The notes beneath the pieces are model-generated. The model saw only the letters and a program-made list of their open reading frames with translations, did not search any database and was not told the DNA's origin. Position numbers and translations under genes: made by a program. From positions 1 through 64,000 of the forward strand of contig NZ_JADWYQ010000034.1 in assembly GCF_022414575.1 (NCBI RefSeq): a stretch of DNA of 64,000 nt. Direction: 5' to 3'. The DNA is from Streptomyces sp. MUM 178J. GTDB taxonomy: Bacteria; Actinomycetota; Actinomycetes; Streptomycetales; Streptomycetaceae. Positions 55,503-64,000 of the stretch are shown here, piece by piece; position 1 is the stretch's first letter, and every line of letters starts with the position of its first letter.

Positions 55503-55934
55503 TCAGCTCAGCTCACCGTCCGTGCCGCCGGTGAGCCGGGCGTGCTCCTCGCCCTTGCCGCGGGTCTTCTGCGCGTCCTCGGGGAGCATGATCTCCGGGC
55601 AGTCCTTCCACAGGCGCTCCAGCGCGTAGAAGATGCGCTCCTCGGTGTGCTGGACGTGCACCACGATGTCGACGTAGTCGAGCAGGATCCAGCGGGCGTC
55701 GCGGTCTCCCTCCCGACGCACGGGCTTGGCGCCGAGGTCCTTGTTCAGCCGCTCCTCGATCTCGTCGACGATCGACTTGACCTGGCGGTCGTTGGGAGCG
55801 GAGGCGAGCAGAAAGGCGTCGGTGATCGACAGCACATCGCTGACGTCGTACGCGATGATGTCGTGCGCGAGTCGGTCGGCGGCCGCCTGGGCGGCGGCGT
55901 TGACAAGCTCGAGGGAGCGGTCAGTGGCGGTCAC
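55503..55934 (-). CDS. rsfS: Ribosome silencing factor
   Basis: 143 residues; GTG start. RsfS/DUF143 fold: AAQAAADRLAHDIIAYDVSDVLSITDAFLLASAPNDRQVKSIVDEIEERL, then GDRDARWILLDYVDIVVHVQHTEERIFYALERLW. Binds L14 on the 50S subunit and blocks subunit joining in starvation. Sits between the LCP gene and the histidine phosphatase, downstream of nadD as in most bacteria. Confidence 0.96.
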   Translation of the reverse strand: MTATDRSLELVNAAAQAAADRLAHDIIAYDVSDVLSITDAFLLASAPNDRQVKSIVDEIEERLNKDLGAKPVRREGDRDARWILLDYVDIVVHVQHTEERIFYALERLWKDCPEIMLPEDAQKTRGKGEEHARLTGGTDGELS

Positions 55935-56031
55935 AAGCTGGCTTTCGTCGGCGGTCGGTACCCCTCAAGGGTCTCACGGACCGCCGACGGTCCTCACCGG
56001 CATTGTTCCCGGGCCATGGAACTGACGCCGC

Positions 56032-57738
56032 TCACTCCCGCCCGTACTCGAAGTCCTTGCCGAGGGTGACGGCCACCTGGGCGTTGCGGACGGTTTCGCC
56101 CTTCTCGACCGCGCTCTCCGGCAGGCCCAGCGTCTTGGCGACCTCCACTGCCTTGGCCTTCTCCGTCTCGTCACCGTAGGTGACGCTCGAGGTGGTTTCG
56201 GTGTCCGCCTTGCCTGCGTCGACGACCGAGTAGCCGCCGTTGACGAGAGTGACCCGGGCCGGCTCGGCGGCGGCGTCGTCCCCGGTGGCGTTCCGGATGC
56301 CCACACGCACGGCGACGCCCTGCTCCGGGGCGCTGACCGAGCCGCCCAGGACGTCCTTGACCACGCTGTCCGTGGCCTCCTGGCTGAGCGTTCCGTCCTC
56401 CTCCACGGGGAGCACGGCGGTCGTGTAGTCGCCGCCCTTGGCGTGCCGCGCCAGGGAGGCGAGGGACGCGCCGAGGTCCTTCTCCGTCAGCGAGGGGTCG
56501 AGGATCTGCGCCAGGGTCTCGACGATGACGGTGGCCGACTTGGGGTCGTCCGGGAACTTGCGCAACACGCCCTGCATCACCTGTCCGAAGCGCTGCAACT
56601 GCTTCTGCTCGGCCTCCCCGGGGGCGAGGTAGGTGGCGTAGGAGACGGCCGCGCGGCCGTCGAGCGTCTGGTTCTCCCCCTTCTTCACCTGCGGCTCCTC
56701 GCCCTTCTTCGCGGCGGGGACCTCGATGTCGGTGGTCAGGTCGATGCCGCCGACCAGTTCGACCAGGTTCTCCAGATAGGGGGTGTCGAGCCGCCAGGTG
56801 CCGCTGATCTTCGCGCCGAGCAGCGAGCCGAGAGCTTCGCGGGTGCCGGTCGAGCCGTCGTCCTCGACAGACTTTCCGAGGGTGGTGGCCGTGCCGTCGT
56901 CCTGGGCGACGGACAGGGAGCGGGGCAGCAGGACGCTCGTGCCGTGCCCCCTCGTGGTGTTGTCGACGAGCAGCGCGGTGGAAGTGCCCTCCTTCTTGGT
57001 GTTGTGCAGATGGACCACGATCACGTCGCGCTTCTGCGGGCCGGACGCCGCTGTGGTGTTCTGCTTCTGGGAATCGGACATCCCGGGGAACTTGCCCGCA
57101 TACCAGAGGTAGCCGACGCCGCCGACGACGGCGAGGGCCATGACGACGATCAGCCCGACGATGCGGTTGCGGCCGCGGCGCTTGGCCTCCTCGCGCCGCT
57201 CGGAGCGGCTCTCGGTGAACTTCAGCCAGTCGATGACGTCTTCGGAGTCCTCGTCCGGCTCCTCGATGAAGGAGAACTGCTCGGTCCGGTAGCCGCCGCC
57301 GTCACCGGCGCCGCCGTCGTCGGCCGGGGCCCTGCGGCGGCCGGACTGCCGCTGGTCCGGAACGGCGGCATCCGGGACGGCGGTGGAGGTCCGCTCCGGC
57401 GTCCCAGGCTGCGCCTGGGCGTGCTGCTGCGGGCTGCTCCACTGCTGAGGCGCGTACCCGTGCTCCCCGGCGGAGGCGGCCGCGGGCGCGGAGGGGTCGT
57501 AGCCGTACCCCTGCTGGGCGTAGGGGTCGTACTGCTGGGGCTGGGCGTAGGGGTCGTAGCCGTACCCCTGGCCGTCCTGGGGCTGGGCGTACGGGTCGTA
57601 CCCGCCGTAGTTCTGCTGCTGCGGCCGGGCCTGCGGCTGAGACTGGGGCTGGGCGTACACCGGCTGTCCGTACTCGTCGTAGCCGATCAGCTGCGGCTGC
57701 GGGTAGTACGGGTCGTACGGCTGCTGCTGGTCGTTCAC
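56032..57738 (-). CDS. pdtA: LCP (LytR-CpsA-Psr) family protein with LytR_C domain, PdtA-like
   Basis: 568 residues from GTG 57738. Residues 1-130 are a Gln/Tyr/Pro-rich cytoplasmic region with repeats of YDPYAQPQ. One transmembrane helix (GLIVVMALAVVGGVGYLWYAG, ~194-214) leads to an extracellular LCP domain (~240-420; DNTTRGHGTSVLLPRSLSV ... TPYLENLVELVGGIDLTTDIEV) and a C-terminal LytR_C domain (VRVGIRNATGDDAAAEPARVTLVNGGYSVVD). Odd: the usual PRDT of the active site is PRSL, and few catalytic arginines are evident. Its place between nadD and rsfS matches, as I recall, S. coelicolor SCO2578 (PdtA), which attaches wall polymers in sporulation and stress; the symbol rests on that synteny. Confidence 0.8.
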   Translation of the reverse strand: MNDQQQPYDPYYPQPQLIGYDEYGQPVYAQPQSQPQARPQQQNYGGYDPYAQPQDGQGYGYDPYAQPQQYDPYAQQGYGYDPSAPAAASAGEHGYAPQQWSSPQQHAQAQPGTPERTSTAVPDAAVPDQRQSGRRRAPADDGGAGDGGGYRTEQFSFIEEPDEDSEDVIDWLKFTESRSERREEAKRRGRNRIVGLIVVMALAVVGGVGYLWYAGKFPGMSDSQKQNTTAASGPQKRDVIVVHLHNTKKEGTSTALLVDNTTRGHGTSVLLPRSLSVAQDDGTATTLGKSVEDDGSTGTREALGSLLGAKISGTWRLDTPYLENLVELVGGIDLTTDIEVPAAKKGEEPQVKKGENQTLDGRAAVSYATYLAPGEAEQKQLQRFGQVMQGVLRKFPDDPKSATVIVETLAQILDPSLTEKDLGASLASLARHAKGGDYTTAVLPVEEDGTLSQEATDSVVKDVLGGSVSAPEQGVAVRVGIRNATGDDAAAEPARVTLVNGGYSVVDAGKADTETTSSVTYGDETEKAKAVEVAKTLGLPESAVEKGETVRNAQVAVTLGKDFEYGRE

Positions 57739-57757
57739 CGGTGCCCCTCTCCGCGGC

Positions 57758-58381
57758 TCATTCGCCGCGGTACAACTGGCGCTTGTCGATGTAGCGCACC
57801 ACACCGTCCGGCACCAGATACCAGACCGGGTCGCCCTGCGCGACCCTCGCCCGGCAGTCCGTCGACGAGATGGCCAGCGCGGGAACCTCGACCAGCGAGA
57901 CCCCGCCTTCCGGCAGCCCGTCGTCCGTCAGATCGTGGCCCGGCCGGGTCACGCCGATGAAGTGGGCGAGCGAGAAGAGTTCTTCGGCGTCCCGCCACCC
58001 GAGGATCTGGGAGAGCGCGTCGGCGCCCGTGATGAAGAACAGATCAGCGTCGTCGTTGAGCGTGCGCAGCTCGCGCAGGGTGTCGATGGTGTACGTGGGC
58101 CCGCCGCGGTCGATGTCGATGCGGCTGACGGAGAACTGGGGGTTGGACGCCGTGGCGATGACCGTCATCAGGTAACGGTCCTCCGCCGGGGAGACGTTCT
58201 TGTGGGTCTTCTGCCACGGCTGTCCGGTCGGCACAAACACGACCTCGTCCAGATGGAACAAGGCGGCGACCTCGCTGGCCGCCACCAGGTGTCCATGGTG
58301 GATCGGGTCGAATGTCCCACCCATCACGCCGAGTCGGCGTTTGCCGGAACGAGCACCGGCAGACACTTCCTGCTCTCCCAT
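57758..58381 (-). CDS. nadD: Nicotinate-nucleotide adenylyltransferase
   Basis: 207 residues from ATG 58381 (58402 possible). Nucleotidyltransferase signature [27 protein letters not shown], then PTGQPWQK and [33 protein letters not shown], and the C-terminal [28 protein letters not shown] with the ISSTxxR motif. Makes deamido-NAD from nicotinate mononucleotide. It lies 19 bp upstream of the LCP gene on the same strand. Confidence 0.96.
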   Translation of the reverse strand: MGEQEVSAGARSGKRRLGVMGGTFDPIHHGHLVAASEVAALFHLDEVVFVPTGQPWQKTHKNVSPAEDRYLMTVIATASNPQFSVSRIDIDRGGPTYTIDTLRELRTLNDDADLFFITGADALSQILGWRDAEELFSLAHFIGVTRPGHDLTDDGLPEGGVSLVEVPALAISSTDCRARVAQGDPVWYLVPDGVVRYIDKRQLYRGE

Positions 58382-58422
58382 GCGTGCAGAGCCTACTGCC
58401 ATGGCGGCCCGGCCCGGTCCGG

Positions 58423-58587
58423 TCAGCGGTCCCGGTTGAAGCGGGTGGTGATCCACAGCAGCAGAAGCAGCGCCAGGAGGGCGCCGCCGCCGGTGATGTA
58501 GGGGTTGAGGCTTGCGTGGTTGCCGCCGTGCTCGGCGCCTTCGGCGAGAGTGACGAGGCTGGCGGCGGCGGTGCTGGCGAGGGTCAT
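58423..58587 (-). CDS. 54-residue single-pass membrane protein
   Basis: ATG 58587 to TGA 58423. Begins [30 protein letters not shown], then one transmembrane helix [22 protein letters not shown] with a positive C-terminal tail, so the His/Glu/Gly-rich N-terminus would face outside. Nearly all third positions are G or C. It is too short for default gene callers but lies exactly between nadD and the divergent M48 gene. A comparable small membrane protein occupies this place in other streptomycetes, from memory. Function unknown. Confidence 0.65.
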   Translation of the reverse strand: MTLASTAAASLVTLAEGAEHGGNHASLNPYITGGGALLALLLLLWITTRFNRDR

Positions 58588-58875
58588 CGTCGGCTGGACC
58601 TATCGATCGGGAGTCGGACGTCGCGCGGAGCCCGGAGCGGACTTCGCGCACATCGTATGCGGGCGGTCCGGGCACGCTCACGCCGACTCAGTCGTTGTCG
58701 TCGTTGTCGTCGTTGTCGCCTGCGGAACCCCCTCCCCGTCGGTCCGCGGGCCGGGTTGTCCACAGGCTCCGACGCACGGGAGGTCGAACACCTACGCTAT
58801 GGGGTGTTCGGGGGACGGGTCAGCACATGCACACAGGACTGGCAGGACTCGTGAAGAAGGAAGCAGGGGGCATCC
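58588..58875. other. Promoter region of the M48 gene, with trinucleotide-type repeat
   Basis: 288 bp between the small membrane peptide and the divergent M48 peptidase. A (GTCGTT)n-like simple repeat lies at about 58690-58718. A -10-like sequence (TACGCTAT, 58793-58800) precedes the M48 start by ~75 bp. No gene seen. Confidence 0.4.
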
Positions 58876-59952
58876 ATGACCGATGACAACGGCAGCACGG
58901 GCGGCGACGGCGGCCGGGAGAAGACGCCGAGCCGGCAGCGGAAGCGCTTCCCGGGCATCTCCTCCCGTGCCTACGAGCATCCAGCGGACCGCTCGGCGCT
59001 GGTCGCGCTGCGCAAGCTCAGCGGCTTCGACACCGTCTTCAAGGCACTCAGCGGGCTGCTGCCGGAGCGCAGCCTGCGACTGCTCTTCCTGTCCGACTCG
59101 GTGCGGGTGGGCGACGCCCAGTTCGCCCATCTCCACACCATGCTGCGCGACGCCTGCTACATCCTGGACCTGGAGAAGGTCCCGGCGATGTACGTCACGC
59201 AGGACCCCAAGCCGAACGCCATGTGCATCGGCCTGGACGAGCCGATCATCGTGGTCAGCACCGGCCTGGTGGAGCTGCTCGACGAGGAGGAGATGCGGGC
59301 CGTCATCGGGCATGAGGTGGGGCACGCCCTCTCGGGCCATTCCGTGTACCGCACGATTCTGCTCTTCCTGACGAATCTGGCGCTGAAGGTCGCGTGGATC
59401 CCCCTCGGCAATGTGGCGATCATGGCGATCGTCACGGCTCTGCGCGAGTGGTTCCGCAAGTCGGAGCTGTCGGCGGACCGGGCCGGGCTGCTGGTCGGGC
59501 AGGATCTGCAGGCGTCGATGCGGGGCCTGATGAAGATAGCGGGTGGCAACCACCTGCACGCGATGAACGTCGACGCCTTCCTGGAGCAGGCGGAGGAGTA
59601 CGAGGCGTCGGGCGACCTGCGGGATTCGGTGCTCAAGATCCTCAATGTGCTGCCCCGCTCCCACCCGTTCACCACGGTGCGCGCGGCCGAGCTGAAGAAG
59701 TGGGCCGGGACCCGCGACTACCAGCGGATCATGGACGGTCACTATCCGCGGCGGACGGAGGACGGGGACACCTCGGTGTCCGACTCCATCCGCGAGTCCG
59801 CGACGCACTATGCCGACACGGTGCGCACCAGCAAGGATCCGCTGATGAAGCTCGTGGGGGACATAGCAGGCGGCGCCGGGGACCTGGGCGGAAAACTGCG
59901 CGAGAAGTTCACCGGAGGCAGCGGCGGGGGCGGCGCCAAGAGCGCTGGCTGA
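58876..59952 (+). CDS. M48-family (HtpX-like) metallopeptidase
   Basis: 358 residues. Zinc motif GHEVGHALSGH with the third ligand in ELSADRAG. Two hydrophobic segments follow the HExxH (TILLFLTNLALKVAWIPLGNVAIMAIV), typical of membrane-embedded M48 peptidases. The C-terminus ends in a Gly-rich tail (GGSGGGGAKSAG). No N-terminal signal. Probably acts in membrane protein quality control. The only plus-strand gene in the 54-64 kb block. Confidence 0.9.
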   Translation: MTDDNGSTGGDGGREKTPSRQRKRFPGISSRAYEHPADRSALVALRKLSGFDTVFKALSGLLPERSLRLLFLSDSVRVGDAQFAHLHTMLRDACYILDLEKVPAMYVTQDPKPNAMCIGLDEPIIVVSTGLVELLDEEEMRAVIGHEVGHALSGHSVYRTILLFLTNLALKVAWIPLGNVAIMAIVTALREWFRKSELSADRAGLLVGQDLQASMRGLMKIAGGNHLHAMNVDAFLEQAEEYEASGDLRDSVLKILNVLPRSHPFTTVRAAELKKWAGTRDYQRIMDGHYPRRTEDGDTSVSDSIRESATHYADTVRTSKDPLMKLVGDIAGGAGDLGGKLREKFTGGSGGGGAKSAG

Positions 59953-60020
59953 GCCACAGCCGTCGGCGCCCAGGCCGGACAGCTGAGCCGCGGCGCCGAC
60001 CCGCCGCGGCCGGGCCCCGG

Positions 60021-61103
60021 TCATGGCGAGGGCCGGGCGGCCGGGGAGAGGGCGCCGCACAGCCCCGCGGTCACCGGGCCGTGCTCGTACGGATCGGTGA
60101 CCGCGGGCCCCTCTTGGCTCGCCCGCTCCCCGGCGAGCAGCGGTCGCAGCACGTCGGACAGGTCTGCGGAGCAGGACTGGGGGCCGGCCATGACCGTGCT
60201 GGCCGTGACTTCGGCCCGGCGGTGGTGCAGGTCGTCGCGGTCGAAGCGGAAGTGCAGCTCGCGGCGGACGGTGAACAGGGACGCCTGGTCGGACGCGCTC
60301 TTGTCGGCAGGGCGCAGGACGAAGGCGAAGGTGTGGTCGGAGACGACCTCAAGGGAGTCCTGGCCCCTCTGGCCGTAGCGCAGCGTGCCCTGCACGCGCA
60401 CCTCCGGGTCGGCCAGCTCCACCTCGGCCGGGTCGTAGCGCACCAGCCAGCCGGTGGCGGAGTGCGCGCCGTCGGCGGCGGGGCTCTCCACGCTCCGGTC
60501 GAACTGCTCGAACTGGTCCGGGTCGAGCAGGGCCCGCACAGGTCGCACCGCGGCGCCGCTGAGCACCTCGGGGTTGAGGGTGGATTCGACGATGTACTCC
60601 TTGGCGGTGGTGAGCGCCGTCATCACCTGCCCCTCGGAGAAGTCCGCCGTGCGGCGGGCGGCGGGCAGGGTGACGCCCGCGGCCCCGACTCGGTACTCGG
60701 CGGCGGGCCCGTTCCCGTATAGCTCTTCGGGGGTGCCGCCGGGGACGGGGCCCTGCGGGGCGAGCGGGATCACGCTCATCCGCAGCGGCTCGGCGGCCGT
60801 GACGGGGGCGGGCTGGTAAGGCTGGCGGAGGCCCAGGTAGACGGCCGTGCCGAAGGCGATGGCGACCAGAAGGAGGATGACCAGGATCTGTGTTCTCGCG
60901 GTTCTGCCGCTCCAGGCGGGGAGGCTGCGCACGGCCTGCGCATGCTCGCCCATCCGCTCCTGTGCGGAGAACTCCTGGAGCCGGGCAGCACGTACAAACG
61001 ATTCGTCGAAGACGACGGACCGGAACTCGTCCTCGTTGCCGCCGTGGGGCTCCTCGGGTGTCCCGTCAGGCGTTCCCTCGGGCGGGTCTCCACGCCCTGC
61101 CAT
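60021..61103 (-). CDS. SCO2583-type single-pass membrane protein
   Basis: 360 residues from ATG 61103. Cytosolic N-terminus with the motif FRSVVFDESFVRAARLQEFSAQERM (~29-53), one transmembrane helix (QILVILLLVAIAFGTAVYLGL, ~73-93), then an extracellular beta-rich domain of ~250 residues with GQVMTALTTAKEYIVES, YDPAEVELADPEVRVQGTLRYG, and two cysteines (SCSAD, GLCGAL). Lies next to a smaller relative with the same VVFDE motif. In S. coelicolor the equivalent gene is near SCO2583; reported links of this locus to spore-wall assembly are from memory. Confidence 0.75.
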   Translation of the reverse strand: MAGRGDPPEGTPDGTPEEPHGGNEDEFRSVVFDESFVRAARLQEFSAQERMGEHAQAVRSLPAWSGRTARTQILVILLLVAIAFGTAVYLGLRQPYQPAPVTAAEPLRMSVIPLAPQGPVPGGTPEELYGNGPAAEYRVGAAGVTLPAARRTADFSEGQVMTALTTAKEYIVESTLNPEVLSGAAVRPVRALLDPDQFEQFDRSVESPAADGAHSATGWLVRYDPAEVELADPEVRVQGTLRYGQRGQDSLEVVSDHTFAFVLRPADKSASDQASLFTVRRELHFRFDRDDLHHRRAEVTASTVMAGPQSCSADLSDVLRPLLAGERASQEGPAVTDPYEHGPVTAGLCGALSPAARPSP

Positions 61104-61224
61104 ACCTTCAGGGTAGGTCTGACAGGGCCACGGTAAACGCGCTGGTACATGACAAGTTCGGATGGCTTCTAAGACCGCTCGCCGGGGCCCCAGCCCGGGT
61201 CTCCACGGGGCTTCGGCCAGGGGC

Positions 61225-61842
61225 TCAGGGGGTGCGGGGGTCTGCTGAGACGGGCGGGGCGGAGTACTCCGCCGAGGCCGAGGGACTGCCGTCACGGTCG
61301 GCGGCGGGGCCCTTGGCGGGGGTGGGGGTGTCCACGCCGGTGGTCGCGGGCGGCGGGGCCGGGTCCTGGCGGTTGCCGGCGGCGCCCCGGTAGACGGCGG
61401 TGAAGGCCAGGGCGACCATCCCGACGCCCATCACGACGGCCAGGACCCAGGCGACGGGGCGGTGCCAGCGGATGCCGCGGTAGGGGCGCAGAGCTCCGCC
61501 GTGACGGCCGTAGGGGTCGGCGTACTCGCCGTACTCCGCATCCTCGCCGTCGTAGCCGCCGCCGTGGGCATAGCCGCCGGGGCCGTATGCGCCGTAGCCG
61601 TCGTCGTCGTAGAGCTCGTCGTCGGCGGGGCTGCGGCCATGCGAGTGGCGGGCGGCCTCGGCCTCGGCTCGGGCCTGGGCGGCGGCGAGCAGCCGCTCGA
61701 CCGCGGTGGGTTCATGGACCTCGGCGGCCCGGACGAAGTCCTCGTCGAACACCACGGAGGCGAAGTCCTCATCCGCGCCTCCGCGGTCGTCGTCGGGCTC
61801 CCAGCCGTCCGGGAACGGCCTGCCCCCCACGTCGTCCGGCAC
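61225..61842 (-). CDS. SCO2584-type single-pass membrane protein (spore-wall linked)
   Basis: 205 residues from GTG 61842. The N-terminal cytosolic part has FASVVFDEDFVRAAEVHEPTAVERLLAAAQARA (residues ~28-60), clearly related to the neighbouring SCO2583-type protein. A Gly/Tyr/Asp/Glu-rich stretch (YDDDGYGAYGPGGYAHGGGYDGEDAEYGEY) follows, then a transmembrane helix (PVAWVLAVVMGVGMVALAFTAVYRG) and a short Pro/Thr/Ala external tail. The S. coelicolor counterpart has been described as a partner in spore wall synthesis; role here inferred. Confidence 0.75.
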   Translation of the reverse strand: MPDDVGGRPFPDGWEPDDDRGGADEDFASVVFDEDFVRAAEVHEPTAVERLLAAAQARAEAEAARHSHGRSPADDELYDDDGYGAYGPGGYAHGGGYDGEDAEYGEYADPYGRHGGALRPYRGIRWHRPVAWVLAVVMGVGMVALAFTAVYRGAAGNRQDPAPPPATTGVDTPTPAKGPAADRDGSPSASAEYSAPPVSADPRTP

Positions 61843-61920
61843 GCCTTCAGAGTAGACCTGGGGCAGCCGTTTTGTGCAGCGAGAGCGTGAACTCACCCCG
61901 GGCTCAGTGACGGACGGTGT

Positions 61921-63219
61921 CTACCGAGTGTGACCGTCGCCGGTCACGATGTACTTGGTCGAGGTCAGCTCCGGCAGGCCCATGGGGCCTCGGGCGTGCA
62001 GTTTCTGCGTGGAGATGCCGATCTCCGCGCCAAAGCCGAACTGGCCTCCGTCCGTGAAGCGCGTGGACGCGTTCACGGCGACCGTGGTGGAGTCCACCAA
62101 TTGGGTGAAGCGGCGGGCTGCTGCCTGGGAGGTGGTGACGATCGCCTCGGTGTGCCCCGAGGACCAGAGCCGGATATGGGCCACGGCGGCGTCCAGGGAG
62201 TCCACGACGGCGGCGGCGATGTCGTAGGAGAGGTACTCGGCCTCCCAGTCGTCGGCGGTGGCCTCGACGACGGCCGCCTTGGCGCCGGCGGTCCGGGCGA
62301 TGTCCAGGACCCGTTCGTCGCCGTGGACGGTCACGCCGGCGTCGGCCAGGGCGTCCAGGGCGCGGGGCAGGAAGGCGGCGGCGATGTCCTGGTGGACCAG
62401 GAGCGTCTCGGCCGCGTTGCAGACGCTGGGGCGCTGCGCCTTGGAGTTGATCAGGATGTCGACGGCCATGTCGAGATCGGTCTGCGCGTCGATGTACACA
62501 TGGCAGTTGCCGGTGCCGGTCTCGATGACCGGGACGGTGGACTCCTCGACGACGGTGCGGATGAGCGAGGCGCCGCCGCGCGGGATGAGGACGTCCACCA
62601 TGCCGCGGGCGCGCATCAGCTCCCGCACCGAGTCGCGGCCCTCGCCGGGCACGATCTGGACGGCGTCGGCGGGCAGCCCGGAGCCGCCGACGGCGTCGCG
62701 GATGACCCTCACCAGCGCGGTGTTGGAGGAGTACGCGGACGACGAGCCGCGCAGCAGGACGGCGTTGCCCGACTTCAGGCAGAGTGCCGCGGCGTCCACG
62801 GTGACGTTGGGGCGCGCCTCGTAGATGATGCCGACGACTCCCAGGGGGACGCGCACCTGGCGCAGATCGATGCCGTTGGGCAGGGTCGAGCCGCGGACGA
62901 CCTCCCCGACCGGGTCGGGCAGCGCGGCCACGTGGCGCACGTCGGCGGCGATGGCGCGGACGCGCTCCGGGGTCAGGGTGAGCCGGTCGATGATCGCCTC
63001 GCTGGTGCCGGCCTCACGGGCGCGGGCGACGTCCTCGGCGTTGGCCGTGACGATCTCGCTCGTCCGCACTTCGAGGGCGTCCGCGATCGCCAGCAGCGCG
63101 TCGTCCTTGGCCGAGCGCGGCAGGGGCGCGAGGTCGGCTGCGGCGGCACGGGCACGGTAGGCGGCCTGGGCGACGGGGGACATGTTGTCGTACGGCGAGA
63201 CCGAAGAGAGCGACGTCAT
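61921..63219 (-). CDS. proA: Glutamate-5-semialdehyde dehydrogenase (gamma-glutamyl phosphate reductase)
   Basis: 432 residues from ATG 63219 (63183 also possible). Aldehyde-dehydrogenase fold: [38 protein letters not shown], catalytic Cys in [14 protein letters not shown], and C-terminal [38 protein letters not shown]. Second step of proline synthesis; proB and obg are expected beyond the right edge in this genus. Confidence 0.97.
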   Translation of the reverse strand: MTSLSSVSPYDNMSPVAQAAYRARAAAADLAPLPRSAKDDALLAIADALEVRTSEIVTANAEDVARAREAGTSEAIIDRLTLTPERVRAIAADVRHVAALPDPVGEVVRGSTLPNGIDLRQVRVPLGVVGIIYEARPNVTVDAAALCLKSGNAVLLRGSSSAYSSNTALVRVIRDAVGGSGLPADAVQIVPGEGRDSVRELMRARGMVDVLIPRGGASLIRTVVEESTVPVIETGTGNCHVYIDAQTDLDMAVDILINSKAQRPSVCNAAETLLVHQDIAAAFLPRALDALADAGVTVHGDERVLDIARTAGAKAAVVEATADDWEAEYLSYDIAAAVVDSLDAAVAHIRLWSSGHTEAIVTTSQAAARRFTQLVDSTTVAVNASTRFTDGGQFGFGAEIGISTQKLHARGPMGLPELTSTKYIVTGDGHTR

Positions 63220-63344
63220 GCCCGCAGGGTAATGCGCTCCCCGCGGGCGTCCATCACGTATCCCGCACTCCGAGACGCAAACCCCGTATACGAGACAGAA
63301 GCCACAGAGGGGGCCGCTGAGGCGGAGGCGGCTCGGGGGACGGC

Positions 63345-63980
63345 TCAGAAGGGATGGACGCCCACCGGTGAGGCGGGGGGCGGGCCGTAGCCCTCGGCTA
63401 CGCGCTGGTGGTAGGTCTGCCGGTCGATGACCTCCAGGCCCACGATCTTCCAGGGCGGCAGCTTGGCGGTCGACCGGTGCTCGCCCCACAGCCGCAGCGC
63501 CACGGCCGCGGCGTCGTGCAGATCCCTGGCCTCTTCCCAGTAGCGGATCTCGGCGTGGTCGTCGGCGTACCGGCTGGTGAGTAGGAAGGGGTGGTCGTGA
63601 GCCAGCTGCTCCAGGGCGCGGCGGACCTCCTTCAGCGGGGCCCGGGGGCCGGAGACGCTCAGTGTGATGTGCCAGAGCTTGGACTGCGTCTGCTCCTCGC
63701 CGCGGGCGCCGGCCCCGGCTTCCTCGCCGGCGGGCACCGTGTCGGCGTCGACGCTGCGCTGTGGCTGGTCTCCCGCCTCCCGGCTGCGCCGCTCCCACTC
63801 GGCGCGACGCGCCTGCACGCCGCAGCCGGGCCCTGCCGAGGCCTCGGCAGGAACGTCGGCGGCGTCGGCGGCATCGGCGGGGCCGTCCGCGAAGTCCGCG
63901 GCCGCTTTGACACTGGTCAGGAACCGTTCCTCGCCCCCTGCCCGGCGGGCGCGGGGGGCTCCCCCCGCGCCCCGGGGCAC
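63345..63980 (-). CDS. Conserved hypothetical protein upstream of proA
   Basis: 211 residues as drawn, from a GTG at 63980; the frame is still open to the window edge, so the true start may lie outside or further in. The first ~95 residues are Ala/Asp/Glu/Arg low complexity. The conserved part is the C-terminal ~115 residues: [94 protein letters not shown]. It has an alpha/beta, ACT-like rhythm but no family I can name. Same strand as proA, 125 bp upstream. Confidence 0.65.
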   Translation of the reverse strand: MPRGAGGAPRARRAGGEERFLTSVKAAADFADGPADAADAADVPAEASAGPGCGVQARRAEWERRSREAGDQPQRSVDADTVPAGEEAGAGARGEEQTQSKLWHITLSVSGPRAPLKEVRRALEQLAHDHPFLLTSRYADDHAEIRYWEEARDLHDAAAVALRLWGEHRSTAKLPPWKIVGLEVIDRQTYHQRVAEGYGPPPASPVGVHPF

Positions 63981-64000
63981 ATCCCCTGGGCGCGCTCGTC

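Overview
The window is a piece of a high-GC actinomycete chromosome, almost certainly Streptomyces or a close relative. Third codon positions are nearly all G or C, GTG starts are frequent, ATGA/GTGA start-stop overlaps are common, and the run of housekeeping genes (leuA ... phoH-ybeY-corC ... era ... hrcA-dnaJ ... hemW, lepA, rpsT, holA, comEC-comEA, leuS, tRNA-Ala, rsfS, LCP protein, nadD, proA) follows the order I remember from S. coelicolor around SCO2528-SCO2586. No biosynthetic gene cluster, prophage or CRISPR array was seen. Family assignments come from reading the translations; no database search was run.

Layout. 1-2.8 kb is accessory: the N-terminal part of a secreted ALF-repeat protein running off the left edge, a small secreted partner, a possible frameshifted mini-gene and an internally deleted IS3-family remnant. 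2.8-7.3 kb holds a zinc-ribbon/TerB-like protein, leuA with a leucine-rich leader peptide, and an M4 protease followed by an emfourin-like inhibitor. 7.3-16 kb holds era, then genes that appear inserted into the usual era/phoH neighbourhood: a DUF916 + WxL-like + small secreted protein set, a lipoprotein, and a divergent XRE regulator/MFS exporter pair. 16-19.1 kb is the phoH-ybeY-corC-mmcQ operon. 19.3-28.3 kb holds a PfkB kinase, RNase Z, a HIT protein, a 1110-residue tricorn-type protease, a lipoprotein, a nitronate monooxygenase-like enzyme and rsmE. 28.4-30.6 kb is the HrcA/DnaJ heat-shock pair with a CIRCE-type operator. 30.7-41 kb holds an MBL hydrolase, a DUF3097 protein, hemW, a FadD15-like acyl-CoA ligase, lepA divergent from rpsT, holA, an 80-residue acidic protein and an arylamine N-acetyltransferase. 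41-47 kb is comEA-comEC, DegV and a membrane-anchored protein. 47-53.7 kb holds leuS with a leader peptide and a clear attenuator hairpin, then a two-gene redox module (a bis-histidine b-type membrane protein plus a NuoF/ferredoxin fusion). 53.8-54.6 kb has two identical tRNA-Ala(GGC) genes around two small zinc-ribbon genes. 54.7-64 kb is a cell-envelope/NAD/proline block: histidine phosphatase, rsfS, an LCP-family protein, nadD, a 54-residue membrane peptide, an M48 peptidase, two related single-pass membrane proteins, proA and a conserved hypothetical protein.

Themes. Leucine supply and charging look to be controlled at both ends by RNA: leuA and leuS each carry a short upstream ORF with clustered leucine codons, including the rare CTT codon. 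The least explained system is the 50.4-53.65 kb electron-transfer pair, which looks like a transmembrane haem conduit fed by a cytosolic NADH/FMN/ferredoxin-like subunit that lacks one of the usual NuoF cluster cysteines. The DUF916/WxL-like locus and the ALF-repeat locus are the other poorly described surface systems.
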